From Chara braunii (Eukaryota > Streptophyta > Charophyceae > Charales > Characeae): 26,514 nt of DNA. The stretch is from contig BFEA01000108.1 of the NCBI GenBank assembly GCA_003427395.1, forward strand, positions 2,480,904-2,507,417. The letters are read 5' to 3'. Shown here piece by piece: positions 9,434 to 17,749 of the stretch. The notes beneath the pieces are model-generated. The model made no database searches. It worked only from the letters and a program-made list of their open reading frames with translations, and was not told the origin of the DNA. The stretch's first letter is position 1. The number at the start of each line of letters is the position of its first letter. The position numbers were made by a program, and so were the translations under genes.

Positions 9434-10539
9434 CTATATTTCATCCTTGGACTTCCACGAGCTGTCTTTCGCATTGGACCAGTTAGAGGTCCCCCATTCC
9501 CGTTCGTTTCTCTTCCAATCTCCTCGGTTCCCTTTCCTCCATTCACCATCACTCCTACTTGGCTCTCCCTTTCTAGGTGAACTCGAATTTGTCTCTCCCT
9601 TCCACTTCAGCTTTCCTACCCTCAGTTGAAGCCTTCCTCCTCTTCTTCTCGAAGTTATTCCCTTTCCTAGGTTACTCGGACTTTCAACATATGCGCCTTG
9701 GCGCTCTACCCTTCCGTATCGTGAGCTAAGGTCTTGCGCAAATGTCACGCTTTTGGAGGAGAGTTCCCTCACAACCATCTCACGCCTCTCTCGCGGTAAG
9801 GACCCTAGGAATATTCCGCATCTTTTTATTTCTCCCATAAATCCTCCTTCCACTAGCTAGTTTGAGGCCTTCTCGTATATTCTCGCGAATGCTACCAGGC
9901 TCTCATTCTCCTCCGTCATCTCTTTTAGATCCTCCACAGAGTACGAGATTTCATCACATGGGAAGACCTTGGTAACTTTCTCCCTGAATGTCAGCCAACG
10001 ACCATCGTCAAGAATGGCGCTCTTCACTTCTCGATCTATCTTGGGTGCAGTATGGTGGAGGAAGTTTGCAATTATCTCCTGATCAGTCCATTCCCCTCTC
10101 ATTCCAATAACCTCCCAGTCATCCAGAAACTCGGAGATGTTTTGTTCCGTGAAGATTGTTTGAGTTCCTACCAACGCCGGTGGTTGGTATACCGGTCCCC
10201 CAAAGAAAGGCGGCACATAGGGGCCTGACGCGTACTCCATCGAATAAGGGCTCCTTCTGTAAGGTTCACTAGGGACTTCTCTCCACGTGTCCCTAAGTCT
10301 TGAATCGGTAAACCTCGACACTCTGGCCTAGTCAAGACCTCTCTCCTTTAACCTTCTCCTTTTGCGCTCAGCCCTTCCAGCTCCCTGGCCTGAATCTCTA
10401 ATTTTCTTAAGGCCTTCCTTAGTTTCTCTGCGTCATTTATAGACTCCACACCCATCTTCCTTTCAGGGCTGTTAGTCCTTGACTCTTGCGTTTTCACGTC
10501 ACCCCCTATCGAAGTCAAATAAGCTCCCTCGACATCCAT
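9434..10539 (-). pseudogene. Gag N-terminal and capsid region, disrupted
   Basis: The likely start is the ATG at 10537-10539, giving a 63-residue segment with a coiled-coil-like helix (EKLRKALRKLEIQARELEG). A frameshift near 10360 and a TAG at 10328-10330 lead into the frame 9857-10321. That frame shows a gag capsid pattern (ISEFLDDWEVIGMRGEWTD, then FLHHTAPKI and REKVTKVFP). A TAG at 9857-9859 interrupts it, and the same frame continues through 9434-9853 (CGIFLGSLPRERREMV), followed by a basic Ser/Gly/Asn/Trp-rich stretch. Gag forms the virus-like particle. At least one frameshift and several amber codons break it. Confidence 0.82.
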
Positions 10540-10547
10540 CTTTCTGA

Positions 10548-11055
10548 CTAATCCTCAGATACTCGACTCAAGGCCGCCAAGATTCTGTCAATCGAACCCT
10601 CTAGAATTTCCTGTAATGCCTCGAAGTCAGTGTCCCTTCCTTCAACGTTGACAACTAAAGAAGTGGTCAACACAACCTTTGAATAGCGCAAGTTAGCCTC
10701 CAAAGTTCTCAACGAAACCCTATCGACTATGTCGTTAGAAAGCTCTCCGAGCTCCCTGGCGTCTTCTCTTAGTTTTGTTCTCGTCGGCTATGGTTTCTTG
10801 CCACTCTCGGAAAAATGCCTCCCCTTCCAACGATATCGTGTGGATCTCAATCTTGGCTAGTTGAAGTTCGTCGGCCGCTTTCCAGATAGCACATATCGTT
10901 ACTTCTTTAACCGCCTTTCTAGCGGATTCAGCTTCCTCCTCCTGACTCAACCTTTCATCGTGTATCACTTCTACTCTAGCCCGCACCAAAGACCCTTCTA
11001 TCTTTGCTCCTCCAATCAGTTGATACTTGTTCATCTCTCCTCGACTGCTAGCCAT
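10548..11055 (-). pseudogene. Charged helical ORF just upstream of gag, frameshifted
   Basis: From the ATG at 11053-11055 the frame encodes a charged, mostly helical protein (LSQEEEAESARKAVKEV, then ISLEGEAFFREWQETIADEN). The annotated-length frame stops at 10735, but the neighbouring frame continues without a break from about 10760 to a TAG at 10548-10550. That continuation has the same helical character (LQEILEGSIDRILAALSR). This suggests one 168-residue protein with a one-base insertion near 10760. The stop lies 8 bases before the gag ATG, so it could be co-translated with gag. I do not recognise the family; a coiled-coil Gag-like or chaperone role would be speculation. Confidence 0.55.
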
Positions 11056-11172
11056 CCCTCTTCTCGACTTCGTTACGAATCTCTCTCATTCTTCTAGCCA
11101 AAAAACGTCGATTGAACTCCAATGACCGACGTTATCCTTCCGGTGAAAGACACCCTATTCACTTCCTCCTCT

Positions 11173-11706
11173 TCAGTCACCGCTCCCGGCATCGCTCTCG
11201 GTCTCACTCCTGGTCCCAGTAGAGCCACTGGCCGTCGGTTCACTGCCTTTAATCCTTCGTACAAACTCTATTATTGCCTCCCATCCATTCCTTTGGAGCG
11301 CGACCATGCTAGGCTGAGGTTTAGGTATCCCTACAAAAGACACTACGTCCGTGCTCCACACATGAATCTCACCGTCCCTTTCCAATCTCCTCTTCTCTTC
11401 TACGACTATCCCGACGGCCCGTTCCCAACAACTACCGCGCCGTTTCTCTCTATACCTGTCCTTTGGCACATAGATCCGCGCGTCGTACTTGTCAAGATCA
11501 ATGAAGTAGCAGGTCAGTAGATAAAGGCATTCGCCTCCCCAACCAAGCTTCTTCAAAGCCTCGTATCTCACAATCACGTAAGGGAAAACCTCTCTCGGAG
11601 CTAGCTTGTTCAAAGAGTCCAGAAGCCGCTTCTCCTCCTCTCTACTTAGCCTACCAGCCCCCCTCCCTTGAGGGAACCAGGGTCGGAACGACAAAATCTC
11701 ACTCAT
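11173..11706 (-). CDS. Accessory ORF F1, family-1 repeat protein (intact)
   Basis: This 177-residue ORF runs from ATG at 11706 to TGA at 11173-11175, the only uninterrupted long member of family 1. Visible landmarks are VFPYVIVRYEALKKLGW (residues 40-56), CLYLLTCYFIDLDKYDARIY (60-79), SCWERAVGIVVEEKRRLE (92-109), HVWST, IPKPQP and WEAIIEFVRR (142-151). The tail is rich in Ser, Thr, Gly and Asp. The same order of landmarks occurs in the ORFs at 12010-12489 and 12507-12983, so these are diverged tandem paralogues. I recognise no domain. Extra ORFs between primer-binding site and gag are known in some plant Tat/Ogre elements, but I cannot tie this one to them. Confidence 0.65.
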   Translation of the reverse strand: MSEILSFRPWFPQGRGAGRLSREEEKRLLDSLNKLAPREVFPYVIVRYEALKKLGWGGECLYLLTCYFIDLDKYDARIYVPKDRYREKRRGSCWERAVGIVVEEKRRLERDGEIHVWSTDVVSFVGIPKPQPSMVALQRNGWEAIIEFVRRIKGSEPTASGSTGTRSETESDAGSGD

Positions 11707-11768
11707 GAGGACCCTTACCCCTTTAGTTCTTCTCTGCCCTCAATATAACTCTCTCTCCCTCCTTTGTC

Positions 11769-12056
11769 TCAAACTTCGGGTTTACCTTCTATTCCAAACA
11801 GGCCAGTGTCAAGGTAAAGTTCGCCCTCTTGCCCCTCAACGCACGCGACACCTCTCCTTATCTCCACTAATCCAGTTTCAGCGCACCTTGACGTCCTACA
11901 GATCAAAATCCCTAACACACACAAGTTCTCGTGAGACCATACTTTTAATAGTCGGACTATCTCCCATTTTAGCCCTTCTCGAATTACGTTACCGTTATCG
12001 GATCGGAAGTCACCATCTCTGGCCGTTAGCGGCCTGATGTCGCAAGATGAATTCAA
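11769..12056 (-). CDS. Hypothetical ORF between F2 and F1
   Basis: This 95-codon frame (GLKWEIVRLLKVWSHENL, then VACVEGQEGELYLDTGLFG) overlaps the tail of the F2 reading frame. I see no convincing match to either accessory family. It may be a decayed module or a chance frame in a region where coding on the minus strand is continuous. Low confidence. Confidence 0.25.
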   Translation of the reverse strand: MNSSCDIRPLTARDGDFRSDNGNVIREGLKWEIVRLLKVWSHENLCVLGILICRTSRCAETGLVEIRRGVACVEGQEGELYLDTGLFGIEGKPEV

Positions 12057-12489
12057 TCGTAGTTTCCAGGCTTTCGTCTCTCATTACTTCGTTGGGCGTC
12101 GGTGGCTTAGGAAGTCACTCAAAGATCGTTATCCGCGTTCTCCAGACGACGGTCTTGCCCAACAAAAGCAACCTATCCCTTTCATCTTCCACCACTTCTC
12201 TCGCTGTTTCCCAACATCGACCATAAACAAGGTCAACCTCCCTCTCTATCGGTAAATAGATCTGCATATCGTGCACTTCTGTTCCGAGGAATCGCACAGT
12301 CATTACATAGAGGCGTATCTGCTCCCAACCGCTATCCACTAACTCGTATGTCTCAACTTCGTACGAAATCGGTTCTCTCCTCCCTAAGGAACTTAGTGAC
12401 GCACGGACAACCTCAAATTTTTCTTTTGGTGACCTATTCCCTGAGAGAACTTCTCTCTCCTCACTTCCAATTCTTCACTCGAAATCCAT
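12010..12489 (-). pseudogene. Accessory ORF F2, family-1 repeat protein, two in-frame stops
   Basis: The reading frame can be followed from ATG 12487-12489 to TGA 12010-12012 (160 codons, close to the length of F1 and F3), with TGA at 12475-12477 and at 12115-12117 inside. It keeps the family landmarks in order: SLGRREPISYEVETYEL, WEQIRLYVMTVRFLG, MQIYLP, GRCWETAREVVEDERDRL, TVVWRT, then after the stop PKPPTP and TTIEFILRHQ. Both TGA codons could come from CGA by one C-to-T change. No function is known. The start lies 18 bases after the stop of F3. Confidence 0.6.
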
Positions 12490-12506
12490 TTTTCTTTACT
12501 CGTCAC

Positions 12507-12983
12507 TCACCTCCCCCAGCATCGCGCCCAGAGTACCATCTTTAACATAGGCTCCCAGTTGCTCCCATCAAGGTAACTATCGGGAATAGGCGGACTAGGG
12601 GCAACGTTGTATTCCCTTGCCTTTATTCCTAGGGCAAATCTCTTTCCTTCCTTTTCCAACCTTCTCTTATAGGTGTAAGCTATCGTCTTTGCCCAATTCC
12701 GGCACCCCCACAATGTGCCCGTCGGTCTCCTTCCTCGCCGATTGTAAAGCCCTATATTATACTCGTTAGCTTCCACAAACTTGGCCACCAATACATAAAC
12801 CTTTTCTTTTAGCTCAATATTCACTATCCGAGTATGGTACTCAATTACGTACGGGAAAGGGTCACCCAAAGTCAAGGGAGTCCAGTCTTTCAGTAAGGCT
12901 TCAATGGTCAGATCAGTGGACGATGGTAACCCCCAGTTTACCCCTTCTTCCCAAGAGAGTCTACTCGTCAAGAGCGCAGTCAT
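12507..12983 (-). CDS. Accessory ORF F3, family-1 repeat protein (intact)
   Basis: This 158-residue frame shares the F1/F2 landmark order: PFPYVIEYHTRIVN (residues 42-55), KVYVLVAKFVEANEYNIGLY (61-80), CRNWAKTIAYTYKRRLEKEG (94-113), then PSPPIP and WEPMLKMV. It is basic in the middle and has no transmembrane segment or known catalytic motif. Its start overlaps the end of ORF E by 23 bases. I see it as the most upstream clear member of family 1; function unknown. Confidence 0.6.
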   Translation of the reverse strand: MTALLTSRLSWEEGVNWGLPSSTDLTIEALLKDWTPLTLGDPFPYVIEYHTRIVNIELKEKVYVLVAKFVEANEYNIGLYNRRGRRPTGTLWGCRNWAKTIAYTYKRRLEKEGKRFALGIKAREYNVAPSPPIPDSYLDGSNWEPMLKMVLWARCWGR

Positions 12984-13503
12984 TTTTAGCCTTCGAACCC
13001 CTCCGGACCCCTATTCTTGGCCATTGCTCTTTAGCACATCTCTCGATCTCAATCTCATTCCTGAAATACCCTATCCTTTCCTCGGGAAAATCCCGTACAT
13101 CTTCCCACTCCTCAGGGCTCTCTTGCACTTCTTCCCACTCTTCCTGGACCCAATCTTCTTGGACCCAATCTTCCTCGCCATATTCCTCCTTGTCTTTTGG
13201 CTCTAGGGGGCGATAGTTGAAATACAACTTTAATGGATTTATGAGTGGCCTTACTCTATCGACGTTGTCAATGTCCCAACTCCCGAATAATTCCGTAAGC
13301 CCTGTCATGTACAAGGGTGGCTCTCGGATTGCCTTGTCAAAATTAACCCAAAACTCGATCGACCGATCCTCTATGGGAGCTTCCCACAAACTCCTTGGCG
13401 AGGCTGCTTTGATCAGCTCTACTAGCTCTAACACCGAGTCGCCGGACCTAGGTCCCTCGTTCCACAACGCGTAATATGCGTGATGTTCGTCACTACTCCT
13501 CAA
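12961..13503 (-). CDS. Accessory ORF E, family-2 protein with acidic Trp repeats
   Basis: This is a 180-residue ORF. Residues 49-98 hold the family-2 pattern (FDKAIREPPLYMTGLTELFG, DIDNVDRVRPLI, YFNYRP). The pattern also appears in the B frame (VRATIVPRFLTGFIFGSVDN, then QFRP) and more weakly in D (GRAIRTPDKGNVNRIW). Residues 105-145 are strongly acidic with a short tandem repeat EEDWVQEDWVQEEWEEVQ. The ATG at 13501-13503 overlaps the TGA of D (ATGA), and its own end overlaps F3. No known domain. The acidic repeat could be a protein-interaction segment, but that is inference. Confidence 0.55.
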   Translation of the reverse strand: MRSSDEHHAYYALWNEGPRSGDSVLELVELIKAASPRSLWEAPIEDRSIEFWVNFDKAIREPPLYMTGLTELFGSWDIDNVDRVRPLINPLKLYFNYRPLEPKDKEEYGEEDWVQEDWVQEEWEEVQESPEEWEDVRDFPEERIGYFRNEIEIERCAKEQWPRIGVRRGSKAKNDCALDE

Positions 13504-14123
13504 AGAGGCCCTGGATCTGGAGGAACGCCCAGTGGACTTGAATCAGACGATCCAACCCCCCAAGGAACGCTTCCAAAACGAAGATCGGAATGGGAAGTCT
13601 CAATGCCCCTTTCAGACAGCGGTAAGAACCCTTCCTTGGCAAGCCGGAGGGAGACAACTACCGTCCTAAAATCCCTATCCCAACGGAGCTCCCCTTTTCG
13701 GAGTTTGCCAACCTCGTCCTGTAATATGCCTCGGACCCTTACCTCGTCCTGCCAGGTATAAGGGTCGAGACTCGACACTGTTCCTAGGTCCGGGTCCTGA
13801 TGGCTCTGTTCTACTGCCTTTAAAACTATTTCTGCCAATACAAAGGTTTGGTAGTAAAGGTAGCCCTTCACCACTAACACGAGCGAATCCGCTATCACTC
13901 TCCCTCTCCTATCCCGGTCGAATCCCACCGAAGCTACGACCAACAGCTAGACCCCTGGTCTTAATAAAATTGACCTCCAAATCCTGTTTACGTTCCCCTT
14001 GTCGGGTGTTCGGATTGCCCTCCCAGGTAAGGTAAATTCCACCCAGTCCTCGTTAATGAACTCGGGCTCCTTGTACCTGAATTGACGGAACTCGACGGGA
14101 GACTCTTCACCGTACTGAGGCAT
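13500..14123 (-). pseudogene. Accessory ORF D, family-2 protein with an internal TAG
   Basis: The frame runs from ATG 14121-14123 to TGA 13500-13502, 207 codons, broken by TAG at 13947-13949. Before the stop it reads MPQYGEESPVEFRQFRYKEP and then GRAIRTPDKGNVNRIWRSIL. After the stop it reads VVASVGFDRDRRGRV, then VLVVKGYLYYQTFVLAEIVL. The first half resembles the B frame (QYKVRYAYD and GSVDNHLRL), the second half the B segment WLATYYLYRT. The start codon directly follows the TAA of B (TAAATG), and its stop overlaps the start of E (ATGA). No known domain. Confidence 0.5.
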
Positions 14124-14498
14124 TTAGTCCTCCAGTGGCTCTGTGTCCAATATCCTAGCCCTGTCAGTCTCACCTGAGGTCACCCCTCGACGTAACTCCG
14201 CTCTAATTCGAAAAAAGACCCGCCTTAATTCCCTGCGAGTAGGGACAGTTCTATATAGATAGTAAGTGGCTAGCCACGAGAGCTTTGCCACTGAAGGCCT
14301 GAATTGAATAGCCGTCCTGAGCGTTCCCACCAACCTCAGATGATTGTCAACACTCCCAAAGATGAACCCGGTCAAGAACCTAGGGACAATTGTAGCTCTA
14401 ACTACCGTAGCTCGGGGGAGCTCCTAGTCATATGCATATCGGACCTTATACTGACCAATAGTATCCGATCCTGAAAACTCTCTAAACAACCGCGATCG
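14124..14498 (-). pseudogene. Accessory ORF B, family-2 protein, disrupted
   Basis: The recognised part (14124-14375) has GFIFGSVDNHLRLVGTLRTA, then WLATYYLYRTVPTRRELRRV. The same frame is open upstream to about 14498 (RSRLFREFSGSDTIGQYKVR) apart from a TAG at 14424-14426, so the listed ORF start at 14375 is a poor guess. It aligns with E (MTGLTELFG) and with the first half of D. It ends with TAA immediately before the ATG of D. No function is recognised. Confidence 0.45.
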
Positions 14499-14502
14499 GT
14501 AC

Positions 14503-14790
14503 CTATGATTGAAAGATGCAAGATATGACCAGAAATCTCCACTCGTCCCTCGATAAATATATCCTAACATTCACTTTTGCAGCGAGCAGCTCACTTTCCC
14601 TATCTCTCCTGACACAAGGCCTTGGCTGACACTCGATTCTGACCCACAGGAAGATCCCTTCTCTCACTGTCAACCCTTCTTCCCTGGTCCGTCTATACTT
14701 GCTTTTCCCCTCTAGCGGCAGGTTGACAATGTCAAGTGAACCTCTCTCCCCCTTTAAATGGATTTGTGTCTCCGATTGGATAAACACCAT
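14503..14790 (-). CDS. Accessory ORF A, possible partial family-1 member
   Basis: This 95-codon frame has KVNVRIYLSRDEWRF near its end. It resembles YDARIYVPKDRYREK of F1, preceded by a hydrophobic strand IFLWVRIECQ in the place of LYLLTCYFID. The first about 45 residues do not align. It ends where the B reading frame is already open, so A and B may once have been one ORF joined across a frameshift near 14510. Function unknown. Confidence 0.35.
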   Translation of the reverse strand: MVFIQSETQIHLKGERGSLDIVNLPLEGKSKYRRTREEGLTVREGIFLWVRIECQPRPCVRRDRESELLAAKVNVRIYLSRDEWRFLVISCIFQS

Positions 14791-15574
14791 TCCTAATCAA
14801 CGCCAAAGTTCTTCTCAGTGTATCCACCTTTGTGCCCACTGTAGGACTGATGAGTTCACAGACCCCCACGATAGGCCCCCGCCAGTCACCCCTATAACCT
14901 TGCAAGATGTCAACAGGCCTAGGAAAGAACCACCCTCTGGCGTATCTCTCCCTACCCTCATGTCAAGGAGGACGGATCGGCGTACCATCATCGCTGGCCT
15001 GCCTCCTCCACCGCGACCTGGGCACGAGCTGGCCAAATCATGAGCCCTAGGGTGGACCGAAGTCGCACGCGGATGAAGGGGCGGTGTCTCACTCGTGCAT
15101 CCTTACTCCTATCCCTATGTCTACTCGCCCCACCTCAGGCATGGGCTCACCCCGACACGTGCTGTGGTTCAACCCCCCCGGACTATCCATCATGATCGTC
15201 TAGCCTATCCAGTCCCACCCAGCTCCTTGCAGATCCGGGGCGCTTCTCCCCTCCCCTTCAATCCCTTCTGTTCGTCCCCTGCTCACAATTTTCTCTCTTA
15301 GAATCAGATCAGGGTGGACTGACCAAAGGGTAGGGAAAGATGCACAAAATCATGAGAATGCAAGAATTGATGAAATCACGAGAATGCAAAATCCATGTCG
15401 CACCAGGAACGTCGATCACAGGTCGGCCGTCCGTCGTTCGCTCACTCATGCTCGCACCGCACTTGTACACACCAAGAAATATCCAGAGTAAGTACTGGTA
15501 CAAATTAAACATCGTCTCCTACTCCTTCTGCGCCTCTGCGGTTACAGGTGGACCAAAGTCCCGAGAGGCAGCCT
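14791..15574 (-). other. Untranslated leader of the retrotransposon
   Basis: About 780 bases lie between the primer-binding site and the first accessory ORF. Only short frames are seen (longest 73 codons, minus 14815-15036, Gly-rich). RNA packaging and dimerisation signals would be expected here, but none can be recognised by eye. Confidence 0.5.
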
Positions 15575-15592
15575 TCCCCAGCAACGGCGCCA
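15575..15592 (-). other. Primer-binding site, tRNA-Asp type
   Basis: The plus strand reads TCCCCAGCAACGGCGCCA, which matches 17 of 18 bases of the 3' end of plant tRNA-Asp(GUC) including CCA; the one difference is A for G at the sixth base. One base (15593) separates it from the LTR. This primes minus-strand cDNA synthesis. tRNA-Asp priming is known from plant Athila-type elements, among others. Confidence 0.88.
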
Positions 15593-15967
15593 CTGTTGAT
15601 CGGAAGAAGTGATTTGCCAGCACGCCGATCGGACCCTGTACCTCGAACCGCGTCTGTCACCCACGGGAGGGCTGAACGAACGGGGCTCCTGTAACCTGCA
15701 AGAAAACCGTTAGTCCTTAACCACATAAATAAAGACTGGGACAGAGTATAGACACAACCATGAGTCTCTCATAGTCCACCGTATGGAAGGAACAAAAAGT
15801 ATGTTTCCATTTAGTCCAAAATAATTGGGTTCACTGCGCTACTCCCCACCCCAGAGATAGATCCTGAGCCAGGTCGGGAAAATCAGTTTGAGTTCCAATT
15901 GACCTCACTAACAGTCTAGGACGAATCCTCCGCCCGATGGGATGCCGCCGGTAACGGGCCCGCCGAT

Positions 15968-16091
15968 CCCATGGAATATTGCTCGAACTTTTTGTGTCTG
16001 AGGCAGAATCGAGGGCCCATCGTGGCCACTGTTCTCGATCAAGTTTCACCATGAGTCGGACCAAATTTCCCCTTCTCGTTGAAACCAGTGC
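15968..16091. other. Segment present only in the 5' LTR
   Basis: Between CCGAT and AGTCTTACT the 5' LTR has 124 bases, where the 3' LTR has 10 (2550-2559). Short ACCAGT sequences at the right junction in both copies suggest a deletion in the 3' LTR by microhomology, but an insertion here is not excluded. No inverted repeats at its ends. Confidence 0.7.
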
Positions 16092-16179
16092 AGTCTTACT
16101 CTAGTCCCAGCCCGGTCTCAAACTTTCCGGTCCGGTTCGCAAGCCCTGGCCTGACCCAAAAATCTTGGTCTCGGTCAAA

Positions 16180-16755
16180 GACCTAGTCCAGTCCAAAGTC
16201 ACGGTCCTGTCCAGAGTCCCGGTCCCGCCGAAAGTCACGGCCCTGTCCAAAGTCACGGCCCCGTCCAAAGTCCTGGTCCCGTCCAAAGTCCCGGTCCCAC
16301 CCAAAGTCACGGCCCTGTCCAAAGTCCTGGTCCCTCCCAAAGTCCCCACCCCGTTTAAAGTCCGGGTCCCATCCAAAGTCCCGGTCCCGTCAAAAGTCAC
16401 GGCCCTGTCCAAAGTCCCGGTCCCACCCAAAGTCACGGCCCTGCCCAAAGTCACGGCCCTGTCCAAAGTCCCAGTCCACGCGAAGTCTCGGTTCCGTCCC
16501 AGATTCCTAGCTCGCTCGAAGTCACTGCCCTATCCCAAGGTCCCAGTCTGCTTGGAGTCTCTGCGCTGTCAAGGTCCCGGTCTGCTTGGAGTCTCTGCCT
16601 TGTCCCAAAGTCCCTGTCTGCTTGGAGTCACTACCCTGTCCCAAGGTTCCGGTCTGCTTGGAGTCACTGCCCTGTCCCAAGGTCCCGATCAGCTTGGAGT
16701 CAGGACCCTGTCCCAAAGTCCCGGTTCAGGCAAACCTCCAGCCCCTTTCTAAAGT
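16180..16755. repeat. LTR minisatellite, 18-bp and 36-bp units (5' LTR copy)
   Basis: This is the counterpart of 2640-3145, with more 18-base units (AAAGTCCCGGTCCCGTCC type) and then 36-base units around GGTCTGCTTGGAGTC. The plus strand is open for 195 codons through it because units are multiples of three. Unit number differs from the other LTR, so it changed after insertion. Confidence 0.87.
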
Positions 16756-16759
16756 CCCC

Positions 16760-17010
16760 ATGCACGCTGTCTCCTGACTGTGCGTGGGGGCTGCGCGCGC
16801 CCATGCGCACGGTCTCCTGACTGTGCGTGGGGGCAGCACGCTCTCCTGATTGTGCGCGGGGGCATGCGCGCTGTCGCGCGGACGTGCGTGCAGTCTCCAG
16901 GCCGTGCGCGGGGGCAGTGCGCTGTCGCATGCCCGTGCGCGTGGTCTCCTGGCTGTGTGCGGGGGCTGCGTGCTGTCGCGCGCCCGTGCGCGCTGTCTCC
17001 TGACTGTGTG
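16760..17010. repeat. GC-rich minisatellite in the 5' LTR
   Basis: About five units of about 50 bases contain GTGCGCGGGGGCA and CTGTCGCGCGC. They correspond to 3170-3410. The region is CpG-rich and would lie in the transcribed leader if the U3 TATA at 17741-17749 is used. Confidence 0.75.
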
Positions 17011-17150
17011 CGGAATGTCCTCCGGTCCAGCGTCGTCCTCCACCACTGGTTCCGGCCCGTACGTTCCCAAGTCCAGATGCCCTCCTCTGCTTTCCTAGTG
17101 CGCCCATAGTATGCATGTGGGAAGTGTCTGGATCCTGGGCCCGGTTCGGC

Positions 17151-17160
17151 TTTTATACTT
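17151..17160 (-). promoter_or_regulatory. Second TATA-like box, 5' LTR
   Basis: AAGTATAAAA on the minus strand is conserved in both LTRs. It would give a shorter transcript than the upstream box if used. Confidence 0.35.
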
Positions 17161-17740
17161 TGTCGGGCCCTTTTCGAAGTGTGCCTCAGGCCCCGCATGC
17201 TGCGAGGCTGCCGACAAGTTGCAGCGCCCCGGTACCGTGGCTCCCCTCGAGCCTATGCCCGGGCCTGTTTGGGCCCCCGAAAAGGTTTTTAGTGAAGGGG
17301 GCCTTTTTGTCAGGTACCGGCCTTTTGCAGCGCCCTGGTACGAAGGCTTATTTTGATCCTAGGACCAAGCCTGTCCAGGCTCTCGTGGTCCGCACACAGA
17401 AAAGTACCAAGGCCTTGCCAATTTGTTTAGGGCCCGACCCCGGATTTAAGAATTCTACGGCCCGAGGCCCTTCTTCCCAGCCTTAGGCCCGCAGGTCCTT
17501 TTGGCTTTTTACCCAGGGCCCGAATGTCGAGGCCCGCGTGTCCAAGCAGCAATTTCTTCTCTATACTGATCCCATGATGAACTCCTGTGTCAACCGCCGC
17601 TTAGTTTGCCTCAGGGTTCGCCTTAGAGCCCAGCGCCCCCTTTTGATTGGCCCATTGCTCGACATTTTCCCGTAAGTCTGGCTTCTTCACTCTTGTGCCT
17701 TGCCTGGAGCCTCTGGCGTTCTCTTCCACAACCGTCGTGC

Positions 17741-17749
17741 TTTTATACC
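17741..17749 (-). promoter_or_regulatory. TATA box in U3 of the 5' LTR
   Basis: GGTATAAAA on the minus strand lies about 225 bases inside the LTR. It is flanked by GC-rich sequence and conserved at 4124-4132. It is the best candidate for the core promoter of the genomic RNA, with a start around 17710. Confidence 0.55.

Noticed and set aside
6866-14426. TAG read as glutamine (alternative genetic code as in some ulvophyte algae)
   Set aside because: The same genes also contain frameshifts, TGA and TAA stops, and the integrase frame ends at a TAG (4439-4441) in a plausible position. Decay explains it better, though the bias to TAG is reported as a finding.
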